Shown piece by piece: positions 41,056 to 49,796 of a stretch of DNA of 64,000 nucleotides; the first letter of the stretch is position 1; each line of letters begins with the position of its first letter. Origin of the DNA: Lacticaseibacillus paracasei subsp. paracasei. Lineage in GTDB: Bacteria > Bacillota > Bacilli > Lactobacillales > Lactobacillaceae. A program made the position numbers and the translations under genes. The notes under the pieces are model-generated. The model saw nothing but the letters and a program-made list of their open reading frames with translations. It was not told the DNA's origin and ran no database searches. The DNA lies in NCBI RefSeq assembly GCF_000829035.1, contig NZ_AP012541.1:310001-374000 (forward strand), given 5' to 3'.

Positions 41056-43599
41056 TCACGCCACAAAAATAAAGTCCTTGAGCAGTTGATAAAGCAAAGC
41101 AATTTCGTAGTCCTGTACCTTGATATTGAATTTTTGCTCAACTGGCTGAAAAATGCCGCTGGAAAGGGAGAAGAATTCTTGCTCAGGGGGGGTTAAGGTT
41201 GCGCGATCAATTGAAGTAGTGCTGCGTTTGCTGGTCATCATGCGTTCAATCATTAAGGACAAGTGCATGAAGAGATTGAGCTTTAGTCTGGATCCGAATT
41301 TGACGTTGTAGAAATCTTCGTAGTGGGAGACAATGCGTTGACTTTCTTGAATGACAATATCGGGATTCAGGATCTGCAAGCGGCCGCGGATACCTTCTAT
41401 CGACAAGAAGCGAACCAATCGATCAATGAGTTCATTAATGGACTGGGGGCTTTCACCACAATTGCGTAGGACAGTTTGCATTTTTTGTGAGGAAGCCTTA
41501 TCGAAAACATTATAGACATTCACGATATCAATGCCGATATCGGCCCCGATATCGCCAGCAACATCGGTGGTGGTTAAGATTAACTGGGTATTGGAGAAAA
41601 ATTTTCGATCATGATTGGTGAGCAGGGTATGGAGTTCTTTGTAGTCAACAGCAATGACTTCAAGTGCTGGCGAAAGGGTCGCATCAATTAGCTTTTTGAC
41701 TTCTTCAGACAGACCGACGCCAGACATGCAAGAGACGATAATGTTCTTCTTGTTTGATAAGCCTTCGTAATATTGGGCTTCAGTTGTTGCACCATATTGC
41801 TCGCTGGCTTCAGCGATGGACTGGAAGGCATCATTACGCTGAACGCGCAGGCCAATATCGAGCGCCATAGCAGTAGTTACGTTGTTGACCACAATCAGTT
41901 CTTGATCAGATACCTTTTTAATTTCTCTGAACATCTGGCGCAAAGAACCCATATCGAATAAGACAATATTACCCTTAGCAGATGGACTTTGATCGGTTAG
42001 GTATTCCTGAACGTAACCGTTGATTTGATCAAGTGTCACATCAATGGGCATATCAAATGCCTCAAAAAAGTAATTACCGCAAAGCGAATTCACCACTTGC
42101 TGGATGCTCGATGCGGTGTGTTCGCCGTGAGCAAGCAGGATGGCATTGTATTGCACTGATTCGATTTTACTTTCGCAATGAATCATCATCATGAAGAATG
42201 GCAAATAATAGTAAGGGCTTTGAACATACTGCGCTTTTAACTTAGTCAAAAAGTGCTTGAAAAGGTAGTAACTTCGAGGATAACGGTGCTTGATTGCTTT
42301 CTGAATTTTCAGTGCTGATTGTGTGTCTGGCAAGTTGTCGCGACAAAGACCCGCGAATGCGAAGGCAAGTGCCACATTTTGCCAGAAAATATTGTCGCTT
42401 GGAAACGTTACACCATATACATGCGTGATATACGTTTTGGCGTCTTTTTGAATGGCTTGAGCAAATACAGACAGAAGTTTTTCACTAGCAATGGTATCGA
42501 CTTGATTGAGCACTTTCGCCAGAAGAAAATTCTGTTCAGTGATGGACTCGCCATTGTTTAGCGAGTCAGAAAGTTTCTTAAAAAGCGTATCAGTTGTTGG
42601 GCCAAGCTGCAACGCGCTGGTGATCAAAGATGTGATTCTTGCTTGCAAGGTCTGTTGTTTAGGCGTTACCAGAATCGCACTTGTATCGGTTTGACCAAGC
42701 CGTAGCTGCGTGTGGTCAGGCGCTTTGGCATAGGCGCCAGCGCAAAGCAACTGAACACGGTTATTCAATGCCGTGATGTTATTGACGTGATCAAAATTTG
42801 CCAGTTTGATCAACTCGTTTGGTGCGATCAAGATCTCTTTATTGATTTGATCAGCCTGTTGTTGAAGGTACATCGCCGCAAACGTAATGCGCTCGTTTAA
42901 AGGTCGATCGCTAAAAGCGCTTAGTTTAATCTGAACCGCTGCACTTTTGAACCAGACACGCGCTGCTTTAAAAATTTCAGTTGTTCCTGAATAGATGTAA
43001 CGAAAAGCAGTGGTTTGTTGCTGGTTGGTGTGCGTGAAAAGATAGTGTTGATCTGATGAGCCTAGCATCTGCACATTTTTAATATACAAGTAGCCACTTT
43101 CGGCGGTGCCATCTGCCGTCGTTGCATTGTTCTCACTTTGCAACTTCTTTTTGAGTGTCCCTGGATGATCCTTATAGTTGGCACAATCAATGATTTTAAA
43201 CACAGCTGTTTTCTTAAGCACTTCACGACGAATGGCTTCGTGATAAATTGCCTGAGCAAATGGCAACTTGCCACTACCGGCTGGACCAGTGATGAAGATC
43301 GGCAATCCATGTGTTGGATAGACGATTGCTTCGATTGCCAGCTGAATGTTAGTGCTTAAACTACCGTGGAAACCGATTAAGTCGTCAAAAGCGGAATGGT
43401 CCCGCTTGACTTGCCAGTAAACTGGTCTACTGCCGGTCTTGAGCAGTTTGCCTTGCTTTTCGAGCTTAGATAAATAACTACTGGTCACGCCGCGTGTTAG
43501 CCCCACTGCATCGGCAGCCTGATTAGTTGTGATTCGTTCAGTTGGAAAGTGTTGCACAATTGTCGCATAAAGTTTTTCTACTGCGTTCAAAGAAACCAC
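41056..43599 (-). CDS. levR: LevR-type PRD regulator of the fos/lev PTS operon, with degenerate AAA+ domain
   Basis: The 847-residue regulator is divergent from the PTS operon it should control. Order of domains: winged HTH (1-60), AAA+/sigma-54 activator-like domain (about 70-330), PRD1 (about 445-545), IIA-Man-like domain (about 545-640), IIB-like domain (about 660-750, with NIIVSCMSGVGLSEEVKKL), PRD2 (about 760-847). Walker A is GPAGSGKLP (residues 105-113), where Thr/Ser after the Lys is missing. The Walker B place reads GYLYIKNVQML, without the Asp-Glu pair. No GAFTGA loop is recognisable. So the domain probably cannot hydrolyse ATP or activate sigma-54 polymerase. The gene has an AAGGGGTGG site before its ATG. 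Confidence 0.85.
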   Translation of the reverse strand: MVSLNAVEKLYATIVQHFPTERITTNQAADAVGLTRGVTSSYLSKLEKQGKLLKTGSRPVYWQVKRDHSAFDDLIGFHGSLSTNIQLAIEAIVYPTHGLPIFITGPAGSGKLPFAQAIYHEAIRREVLKKTAVFKIIDCANYKDHPGTLKKKLQSENNATTADGTAESGYLYIKNVQMLGSSDQHYLFTHTNQQQTTAFRYIYSGTTEIFKAARVWFKSAAVQIKLSAFSDRPLNERITFAAMYLQQQADQINKEILIAPNELIKLANFDHVNNITALNNRVQLLCAGAYAKAPDHTQLRLGQTDTSAILVTPKQQTLQARITSLITSALQLGPTTDTLFKKLSDSLNNGESITEQNFLLAKVLNQVDTIASEKLLSVFAQAIQKDAKTYITHVYGVTFPSDNIFWQNVALAFAFAGLCRDNLPDTQSALKIQKAIKHRYPRSYYLFKHFLTKLKAQYVQSPYYYLPFFMMMIHCESKIESVQYNAILLAHGEHTASSIQQVVNSLCGNYFFEAFDMPIDVTLDQINGYVQEYLTDQSPSAKGNIVLFDMGSLRQMFREIKKVSDQELIVVNNVTTAMALDIGLRVQRNDAFQSIAEASEQYGATTEAQYYEGLSNKKNIIVSCMSGVGLSEEVKKLIDATLSPALEVIAVDYKELHTLLTNHDRKFFSNTQLILTTTDVAGDIGADIGIDIVNVYNVFDKASSQKMQTVLRNCGESPQSINELIDRLVRFLSIEGIRGRLQILNPDIVIQESQRIVSHYEDFYNVKFGSRLKLNLFMHLSLMIERMMTSKRSTTSIDRATLTPPEQEFFSLSSGIFQPVEQKFNIKVQDYEIALLYQLLKDFIFVA

Positions 43600-43601
43600 C
43601 C

Positions 43602-43688
43602 CTTAAGCACTATTCCCGCAAATTAAGCACAACGTCTTCGTGACTTTTATTAGTAATGTGCTTAACATAATCATTGTAAGCGTTAACC
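43602..43688. promoter_or_regulatory. levR-fos divergent control region: repeated TTAAGCAC boxes and a cre
   Basis: The hexamer-plus motif TTAAGCAC occurs at about 43604 and 43623, and inverted (GTGCTTAA) at about 43658; these look like binding sites for a dimeric activator, probably LevR. TGTAAGCGTTAACC (43675-43688) fits the cre consensus at 13 of 14 positions. I saw no -24/-12 (GG-N10-GC) sigma-54 promoter between here and fosA. Confidence 0.5.
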
Positions 43689-43873
43689 TTGTTGACGTCC
43701 AGATATAGAGAGAAAACGACTTACATAACGATTGCAGAAGGGAGGGCGTTCCTCGCGGGGACAACCGCAATACTGTCCGAACAATAATGGATCACTTTCA
43801 GTTGTACTTCGGTTGATTGTCGCCTTTTGCGGTAAATCCATATTTTCATAGTCTTGATAAAGGGATGATTTAG

Positions 43874-44311
43874 ATGAAATATTTGCTTCTTGTCAGTCAC
43901 GGTGATTTCTCCAGTGGCTTAAAGCAAACCTTGGGTATGTTTGCGGGCGATGATGCGATTGGTTCTGTCATTGCGGTTGGTTTAAAACCCGATGAAGCAG
44001 CTTCAACATTTGGAACACGGTTTGAGGCATTGCTAAACACCCTGCCAGAGGATGCAAGCTTTGTTGTTCTGGCAGATATTGTCGGCGGTAGTCCACTCAC
44101 AACGGTTTGCAACATTTTGAACGACCATGGCAAGCTGCAAGATACGCTTGTTCTTGGCGGGATGAACTTCCCAATGGCGTTAACCACATTGATGTCGAAA
44201 GACAGTTTAGATAACTCAGCGTTAAAAGAAAAAGCATTTTCAGAAGCAACCGCGGCCATCAAAGAATTTCAGACGACCTCATCAGAAGCTTCTGACGATG
44301 ACGATATTTAA
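43874..44311 (+). CDS. fosA: PTS fructose/fructan-type IIA component (mannose family)
   Basis: The 145-residue phosphocarrier has the active His in YLLLVSHGDFSSGL (His9), and the fold signature VVLADIVGGSPLTT. It takes phosphate from HPr and gives it to IIB. It ends in an acidic tail (EASDDDDI), similar to the tail of the IIC. It is the first gene of the fosABCDX operon and divergent from levR. The name follows the gene order and the LPQAG levanase downstream; levA would be the equivalent name. Confidence 0.88.
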   Translation: MKYLLLVSHGDFSSGLKQTLGMFAGDDAIGSVIAVGLKPDEAASTFGTRFEALLNTLPEDASFVVLADIVGGSPLTTVCNILNDHGKLQDTLVLGGMNFPMALTTLMSKDSLDNSALKEKAFSEATAAIKEFQTTSSEASDDDDI

Positions 44312-44323
44312 GGAGTGAGCAAA

Positions 44324-44818
44324 ATGGCAATTTCGTTTGTACGTATTGATGATCGCATGATTCATGGCTTGATCACGGTTCGTTGGGGCAAGGAATACCC
44401 GATGGATGGGATTATTGCGGTAAACGACAAAGCGGCAAACAATCCGATTTTGAAGGAAGCCTATATGGCAGCGTCTGACAAGAAGACCTTCGTTTGGACG
44501 TTAGATCATTTTGACAAGGTTAAGGATAAGGTGTTGAACTCAGCAACCAAGTATTTTCTCATCACCAAGAGTCCTCAAGATATGAAAAAGATCTTGGTCG
44601 ATATGAACTTCAAGCCGGGCGACATTAAAACAGTTGTTGTCGGTCCAGGTAATGATCGCGACAACGCGGTCAAACTCGGAGACAATCAGTCCTTTACCCA
44701 AGAGGAAGGCGATGCCTTTGAAGCGATTGAGAAGGCTGGTTATAAAGTTGAGTTTGCGCTGTTGCCAGATCAGCGGATTGGTAGTTGGGACAAATTCAAG
44801 TCACGCTTTGGGTATTAA
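44324..44818 (+). CDS. fosB: PTS mannose-family IIB component
   Basis: 164 residues; the phosphorylated His is in FVRIDDRMIHGLITVRWGKE (His about 14). The ATG at 44324 has AAGGAG eight bases upstream; a GTG three codons earlier is too close to it. It transfers phosphate to the sugar moved by IIC/IID. A palindromic repeat follows before the IIC gene. Confidence 0.9.
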   Translation: MAISFVRIDDRMIHGLITVRWGKEYPMDGIIAVNDKAANNPILKEAYMAASDKKTFVWTLDHFDKVKDKVLNSATKYFLITKSPQDMKKILVDMNFKPGDIKTVVVGPGNDRDNAVKLGDNQSFTQEEGDAFEAIEKAGYKVEFALLPDQRIGSWDKFKSRFGY

Positions 44819-44830
44819 TGGTTGAACAAT

Positions 44831-44947
44831 AACGCGCTCGCAGTCGCAGAAACCTGCACATAAGGACCTTGGTCGCAATGACCAAAGAGCAGTCATCACG
44901 TCCAAGGCCACTTATGCTCCGGTTTCTAAGCGCTCCTGCTCACGCTC
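44831..44947 (-). repeat. Dispersed intergenic palindromic repeat, copy 7 (reverse orientation)
   Basis: On the minus strand it reads GAGCGTGAGCAGGAGCG, TTAGAAACCGGAGCATAAG, GGCCTTGGACG ... GACCAAGGTCCTTATG, GCAGGTTTCTGCG and GCGCGTT, in good agreement with copies 2, 4 and 5. It lies between fosB (IIB) and fosC (IIC). Confidence 0.85.
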
Positions 44948-44969
44948 ACAAAAAAGGAAGGTAAGAAAA

Positions 44970-45836
44970 ATGACAATTAGTTGGTTTCAAGCAGCTATTT
45001 TAGGTGTTTTCGCTTGCTTATGTTCCAACTCATGTATGGCTGGTCAAGCGGTTGGTAATTATACCATTGGCCGTCCATTGGTTGGGGGTCTTGTCTGTGG
45101 CATTATTCTAGGTAATCTTCAGTTAGGGATTGCCTGCGGGGTTGCGATGCAGTTGGTTTATATCGCATTGGTTACCCCAGGTGGTACTGTTTCTGCCGAT
45201 GTTCGTGCTATTTCTTATATTGGGATTCCTCTAGCAATGGTTGCAATTTCTTCGCAAGGATTGAATCCGCTGGGTGGCGGTGCTGCTAACTTGGCTAAGT
45301 CAGTTGGGACATTAGTCGGAACTGTCGGGACGGTTTTGTACTACGCTGTTGCAACAATGAACCTAGTTTGGCAGTCCTTTGGTTGGAAAGACGTTCATAA
45401 TGGCAAGCTTGATAAATTAACAGCTGTTAACTTTGGCTGGCCTTGGATCTCACATGCATTGTTCTCATTTTTACCAACAATGTTACTCACATACTATGGT
45501 GCTACGGCGGTTACAGCTTTGCGTAGTGCCTTACCAATGGACGGCATTGCCATGAAGACACTGTTCACGGTCGGCGGCATGCTGCCATGTGTCGGGATTG
45601 CGATTCTGCTTCGGCAAATTGTTGGTAAAGCAGCTGATTTCATTCCGTTCTTAGTTGGGTTCACACTTGCTGCTTCACTACACTTGAACTTAGTCTCAGT
45701 CACAGTTGTATCGTTACTGTTTGCGGTTATTATTTATGAAATTGAGATGTCTGGTTCTAACAACACACCTTCAAAAGGTAGTGCAGCACCAGCAGATGGA
45801 CCAAGTGATGATGACGATGATGAGGAGGATATTTGA
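44970..45836 (+). CDS. fosC: PTS mannose-family IIC component
   Basis: The 288-residue membrane protein forms the sugar channel with IID. Characteristic segments: GQAVGNYTIGRPLVGGLVCG, GIILGNLQLGIACGVAMQLVYI and TPGGTVSADVRAISYIGIPL. An acidic tail of unusual length (PSDDDDDEEDI) follows the last helix. AAAAGGAAGG precedes the ATG. The fosD start lies at its stop codon. Confidence 0.92.
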   Translation: MTISWFQAAILGVFACLCSNSCMAGQAVGNYTIGRPLVGGLVCGIILGNLQLGIACGVAMQLVYIALVTPGGTVSADVRAISYIGIPLAMVAISSQGLNPLGGGAANLAKSVGTLVGTVGTVLYYAVATMNLVWQSFGWKDVHNGKLDKLTAVNFGWPWISHALFSFLPTMLLTYYGATAVTALRSALPMDGIAMKTLFTVGGMLPCVGIAILLRQIVGKAADFIPFLVGFTLAASLHLNLVSVTVVSLLFAVIIYEIEMSGSNNTPSKGSAAPADGPSDDDDDEEDI

Positions 45837-45838
45837 TC

Positions 45839-46684
45839 ATGGAAACGACAAATGATATGAAAAAGCTTGATCACAAAACACTGACAAAATCTTTTCATCG
45901 TTGGTTCTGGGGTGCGTTGACCTGCTTCTCACAAGAACATATGCAGACTTTTGGGTATATGGCTTCAATGCTGCCAATTCTCAGAAAACTGTATCCGAAA
46001 CATGATGATCAGGTAAAAGCCATTCACGCATACACCGCGTTCTTCAACACCAATCCAATGCTTGGGACCGTGATTGTCGGGATTACGGCCAGCATGGAAC
46101 AGGCGCGTGCGAACGGTAAAGAAATTGACGGCGAGACCATTAACGATATGCGTGCTGGCCTGATGGGCCCAATCGCTGGTATTGGTGATTCATTGATTGA
46201 TGGGACCTTGATTCCCATTCTCTTAGGGATTTCCCTTGGTATGTCGACTGGCGGTTCACCAGTCGGGGCGATTTTCTACATTGTTGCCTGGGTATTGATG
46301 GCATACTTTGGCCAACGTTTCCTTTATTTCCGTGGTTATCGCTTCGGTGATCAAGCGGTTAGTTTCTTAGTTGGTAAACAAGGCGCGGCTGTTCGTCACG
46401 CTATCGGGATTGTCGGCAGTATGGTTGTTGGTGGTGTTCTGGCATCATGGGTTAACGTCACAACATCACTCAAATTACGTGGTGCTGATGGCAAAGTCTT
46501 CCTGAATCTGCAAGACAAGCTGAACAGCATCTATCCTGGTTTGCTGACAGTACTTGTAACATTATTCTGCTGGTGGTTGATGGCGAAGAAGCATGTTTCA
46601 GCTATCTGGACCATGCTGCTACTCGTTGTTGTTTCGCTCGTCGGTGTTCTAGTTGGTTTCTTCAACCCTGGCCTGTCTTACTAA
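45839..46684 (+). CDS. fosD: PTS mannose-family IID component
   Basis: This 281-residue subunit is the partner of IIC. Seen: HRWFWGALTCFSQEHMQTFG, NTNPMLGTVIVGITASMEQ, GLMGPIAGIGDSLIDGTLIP, typical of IID-Man. GAGGAGGATATTTGATC lies before the ATG; a TTG at 45833 inside the fosC stop is an alternative. Probably translationally coupled to fosC. Confidence 0.92.
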   Translation: METTNDMKKLDHKTLTKSFHRWFWGALTCFSQEHMQTFGYMASMLPILRKLYPKHDDQVKAIHAYTAFFNTNPMLGTVIVGITASMEQARANGKEIDGETINDMRAGLMGPIAGIGDSLIDGTLIPILLGISLGMSTGGSPVGAIFYIVAWVLMAYFGQRFLYFRGYRFGDQAVSFLVGKQGAAVRHAIGIVGSMVVGGVLASWVNVTTSLKLRGADGKVFLNLQDKLNSIYPGLLTVLVTLFCWWLMAKKHVSAIWTMLLLVVVSLVGVLVGFFNPGLSY

Positions 46685-46717
46685 ACTACGAACGTGTATG
46701 GAAGAAGGAAAATCAAA

Positions 46718-47050
46718 ATGACAATTGACGAAATGACTAAGGGATACGAAAAAGAAGTTGCTTATCAGAAGCATATGTTGAAAAACCTAGGCTACTGGTT
46801 TCAACTTTGCACCATTCTCAGTGGCGTTGGCATTGTTCTGATCTACTTCTTCCATGGCAAGACCTTGTGGTTAAACATCGTTGGCATTGTGCTCATAGTC
46901 CTGGGTGCACTGGGGATGTTGATGTTCGGATATTCAGGTTGGAAAGGGCAGCAGAATGTTCGCGCGGTTGTTGACGACTATGACAAGAAAATCAAATATT
47001 TTCAAAAGAAGGTTCGTCAGCAGACGGGCATTACGCCCAAAGCCAAATAG
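46718..47050 (+). CDS. fosX: Small membrane protein of the fos PTS operon (FosX/LevX type)
   Basis: 110 residues with two hydrophobic helices (about 26-44 and 51-70) and basic ends. The position after IID and before the levanase matches the small fosX/levX gene of lactobacilli. AGAAGGAAAATCAAA precedes the ATG. Function is unknown; it may assist assembly of the IIC/IID complex. Confidence 0.7.
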   Translation: MTIDEMTKGYEKEVAYQKHMLKNLGYWFQLCTILSGVGIVLIYFFHGKTLWLNIVGIVLIVLGALGMLMFGYSGWKGQQNVRAVVDDYDKKIKYFQKKVRQQTGITPKAK

Positions 47051-47121
47051 CTCCTGTTGTAGGTGACTTTAATTGTAGATACTTCATTTATCAGTGATAA
47101 GTGCAACTATGGCAGGACTGA

Positions 47122-47159
47122 GAAGTCGGTGAGATTCAGTTCTCATCGACTTTTTTTGT
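47122..47159 (+). terminator. Terminator between fosX and fosE
   Basis: AGTCGGTGAGA/TCTCATCGACT hairpin with seven T. fosE is therefore partly separated from the PTS transcript. Confidence 0.8.
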
Positions 47160-47208
47160 CGTAAGGCTACTTAGCAAAATGTGGTAAATGGACAGCGGCA
47201 ACCAGAAG

Positions 47209-47226
47209 ATTTCATGTATATGAAAT
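47209..47226. promoter_or_regulatory. Palindrome upstream of fosE
   Basis: ATTTCATGTATATGAAAT is an inverted repeat (7-base arms around GTAT) located 30 bases before the fosE start; a regulator-binding site is possible. Confidence 0.4.
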
Positions 47227-48246
47227 GCGTCAAACAAATAGGAGGATGAATAAAGTTGGAAATGGATGAAAAGAAACATTACAAGATGTATAAAAGCAAG
47301 AGTGTATGGGTATTTGCCTGCTTATCAACATGTCTTATCGTTTCATTTTTTAATGACGGGCAAAATGTAAGCGCTGCGACAAGTGCTTCGTCTACCCAAA
47401 TTAGTCAAACAAACACTGGTAGTCAGCCTAATAATGAAACGACAGGTGAGACGGCTCAGTCTTCAGTCAATAGTACGGCAACTGCATCATCATCAAGTGT
47501 GGCTGATTTGCCGAGTTCGAGCGACAGCAAGTCATCAATTGGTAGTACAATCAGTCAACCAACTGTTGATAAAAAAGAGACTTCCAAAAGCGATACTGCT
47601 GACAATGATTTGACAAAATCTGTAACAACGAGTGATTCAGACAAAGCGCTCCCCACTTCGAAAACCACGTTGCCGACAAGTAATGAACAAGTACAAAGTA
47701 GTGTGGGACAATCTCAAACTGACCAACCAGCATCGTCCGCAACAATTGCAACCAATGCAGTCACCTCTGACGTCAGTCAAAACGATCAGTATAATGAACC
47801 ATACCGAAACCAGTATCACTACTCAAGTAGCCAGAATTGGATCAATGATCCTAATGGTCTTTATTATGATAGCAAGACGGGGCTTTACAATCTGTATTAT
47901 CAGTACAATCCGGAAGGTAATCAGTGGGGCAATATGTCTTGGGGCCACGCCGTCAGCAAGGACTTAATTAATTGGACACAAGAGGACGTTGCCATTCCAA
48001 TGCTACAGAATCAGGGGTGGGAAGACTTTACGTATACCAACACAACTGGTTCGCTAAAAGATAAAGGCGAAGTTAGATATGTTGGTGTACCAACAACAAA
48101 TTGGGGTGACGCTGACGGCAAAAAGGCTATTTTCAGTGGCTCGATTGTTGTTGACACTAACAATGTCAGTGGCTTAGGAAAAGACGCCATTCTGGCTTTC
48201 TACACTGCCGATTATCAGATCGCGACTAGAAAAAATGATGGTGCTG

Positions 48247-49297
48247 CCTAGATTGCATAATTAAAGTTACCACCCAGAAAATGTGAAAAAAGACCTGTCC
48301 GTTCTTGCTAAAATGGTGTTTGCATAACATACCATCTAGAGAGAAGGACAGGTCCCATGGCCATTATAACCTTAATTGAACGATCTCAGATAGAACTGAT
48401 GCAACACCACACGATTCAATACATCGCCGCGACCTTAGGCCGCTCTCGTATTTCTATTAGGCATGAGCTTCACCGTTGCCCTGAAGGTGATTACTGCGCC
48501 ATTATAGCTCAGGATCATGCCGATACTTGTCGGCATCGTTGTGGTCGGCACTCGATTTTAACGCCTAAGTTGAAGCGGATGGTAACTGAGAAGCTAAACC
48601 TAGGTTGGTCCCCTGAAATGGTCGGTTATGCCGTTCACTGTGCGCCACACACGATTTACCACTGGATTTATCAAAGACAAGTCGATTTTCAGCCAAGCCA
48701 ACTCTTTGATCACGGTAAACGTCATAAAAGAAGACAAGACCTTCGGTCGCGCTATAACCAAGCAGTAGGCACCTCAATTGAGATTCGCAGTGAGTCAGCT
48801 AATCGGCGAACCGAAAAAGGACATTTAGAGATGGATACAGTTCGCGGTGGTCGCGGGTCAAAGGCTGCTGTTTTGACCATTGTCGATCGGGTGACACGTT
48901 TAATGGCGACAACTAAGCTTGAAAACTTATCACAAAATGCTGTTCTCAAGGGATTTGCAAGACTGATGGTGGACTTTCCGGGTCCGGTTCGATCAGTGAC
49001 GGTTGATCACGGTAAAGAGTTTTCCTGCGATCAGGCGCTTACAAAGCGCTATCGGATACCGGTTTACTTTTGCCACGCCTATCACCCGAATGAACGGGGC
49101 ACAAATGAACGGTTCAATCGAGAACTTCGCTACTATTTCCCGAAGGGAACACAGTTTGATCAGGTTTCAGAGACCGATATTCAACAAGCCACAGCGCTTA
49201 TCAATAACAAACCTAGAAAATGTCTCCGTTGGCAAACCCCAGTTCAAGCAGTGAGCAAGCCTCTTTCTAGGTGGTAACTTTATTATTGCAATCTAGG
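48247..49297 (+). mobile_element. IS30-family insertion sequence (type 2), copy B, inside fosE
   Basis: 1051 bp with ends CCTAGATTGCA.../...TGCAATCTAGG, flanked by the direct repeat GCTG (48243-48246, 49298-49301). Removing the element and one GCTG joins GGT GCT GAA GAC in the levanase frame. Opposite orientation to copy A at 39529. Confidence 0.95.
48357..49277 (+). CDS. IS30-family transposase (type 2, copy B)
   Basis: 306 residues, identical in sequence to the transposase of copy A. Intact DDE motifs GHLEMDTVRGG, VTVDHGKEFSCD and ERGTNERFNRELR. The same orientation as fosE. Confidence 0.93.
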   Translation: MAIITLIERSQIELMQHHTIQYIAATLGRSRISIRHELHRCPEGDYCAIIAQDHADTCRHRCGRHSILTPKLKRMVTEKLNLGWSPEMVGYAVHCAPHTIYHWIYQRQVDFQPSQLFDHGKRHKRRQDLRSRYNQAVGTSIEIRSESANRRTEKGHLEMDTVRGGRGSKAAVLTIVDRVTRLMATTKLENLSQNAVLKGFARLMVDFPGPVRSVTVDHGKEFSCDQALTKRYRIPVYFCHAYHPNERGTNERFNRELRYYFPKGTQFDQVSETDIQQATALINNKPRKCLRWQTPVQAVSKPLSRW

Positions 49298-49796
49298 GCT
49301 GAAGACGGATGGGGGACGTGGATTGGTTTAACAGAAATTCAGGAGCAACATTTGGCTTACAGCCTCGATGGTGGCAAAACGTTTATTCAATATTCGAAGG
49401 ATGGTAATGCAGCTAATCCCCAGGCAATCATTCCAACCAGTATGAACCAAGGAGGAGATGCCGCCAACTTCCGCGATCCAAGCGTGGTCTACGATGCGGT
49501 TAACAAACAATACTATTTGACAGTTGTGTCTGGTCAGCAAGCCCTCATTTATAAATCTAGCAATCTGTTGGACTGGACATATGCTTCTAAGATTGAACGT
49601 GAAAATGATGTTGGTAATGGCGTATGGGAATGCCCATCACTGGTACCGATGAAGGTAGCTGGAACAAATGAAACAAAGTGGGTCTTTTGCATCAGTGTCC
49701 AACAAGGCGCACATGCCACAGGATCTGGGATGCAATATTATGTTGGTAATATGACAGCCGACGGAACTTGGGTACCTGAGAGTTCAAAAACGTTGC

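Noticed and set aside
43689..43873. Sigma-54 promoter in front of fosA
   Set aside because: No GG and GC pair with the required 10-base spacing and TGGCAC/TTGC context was found.
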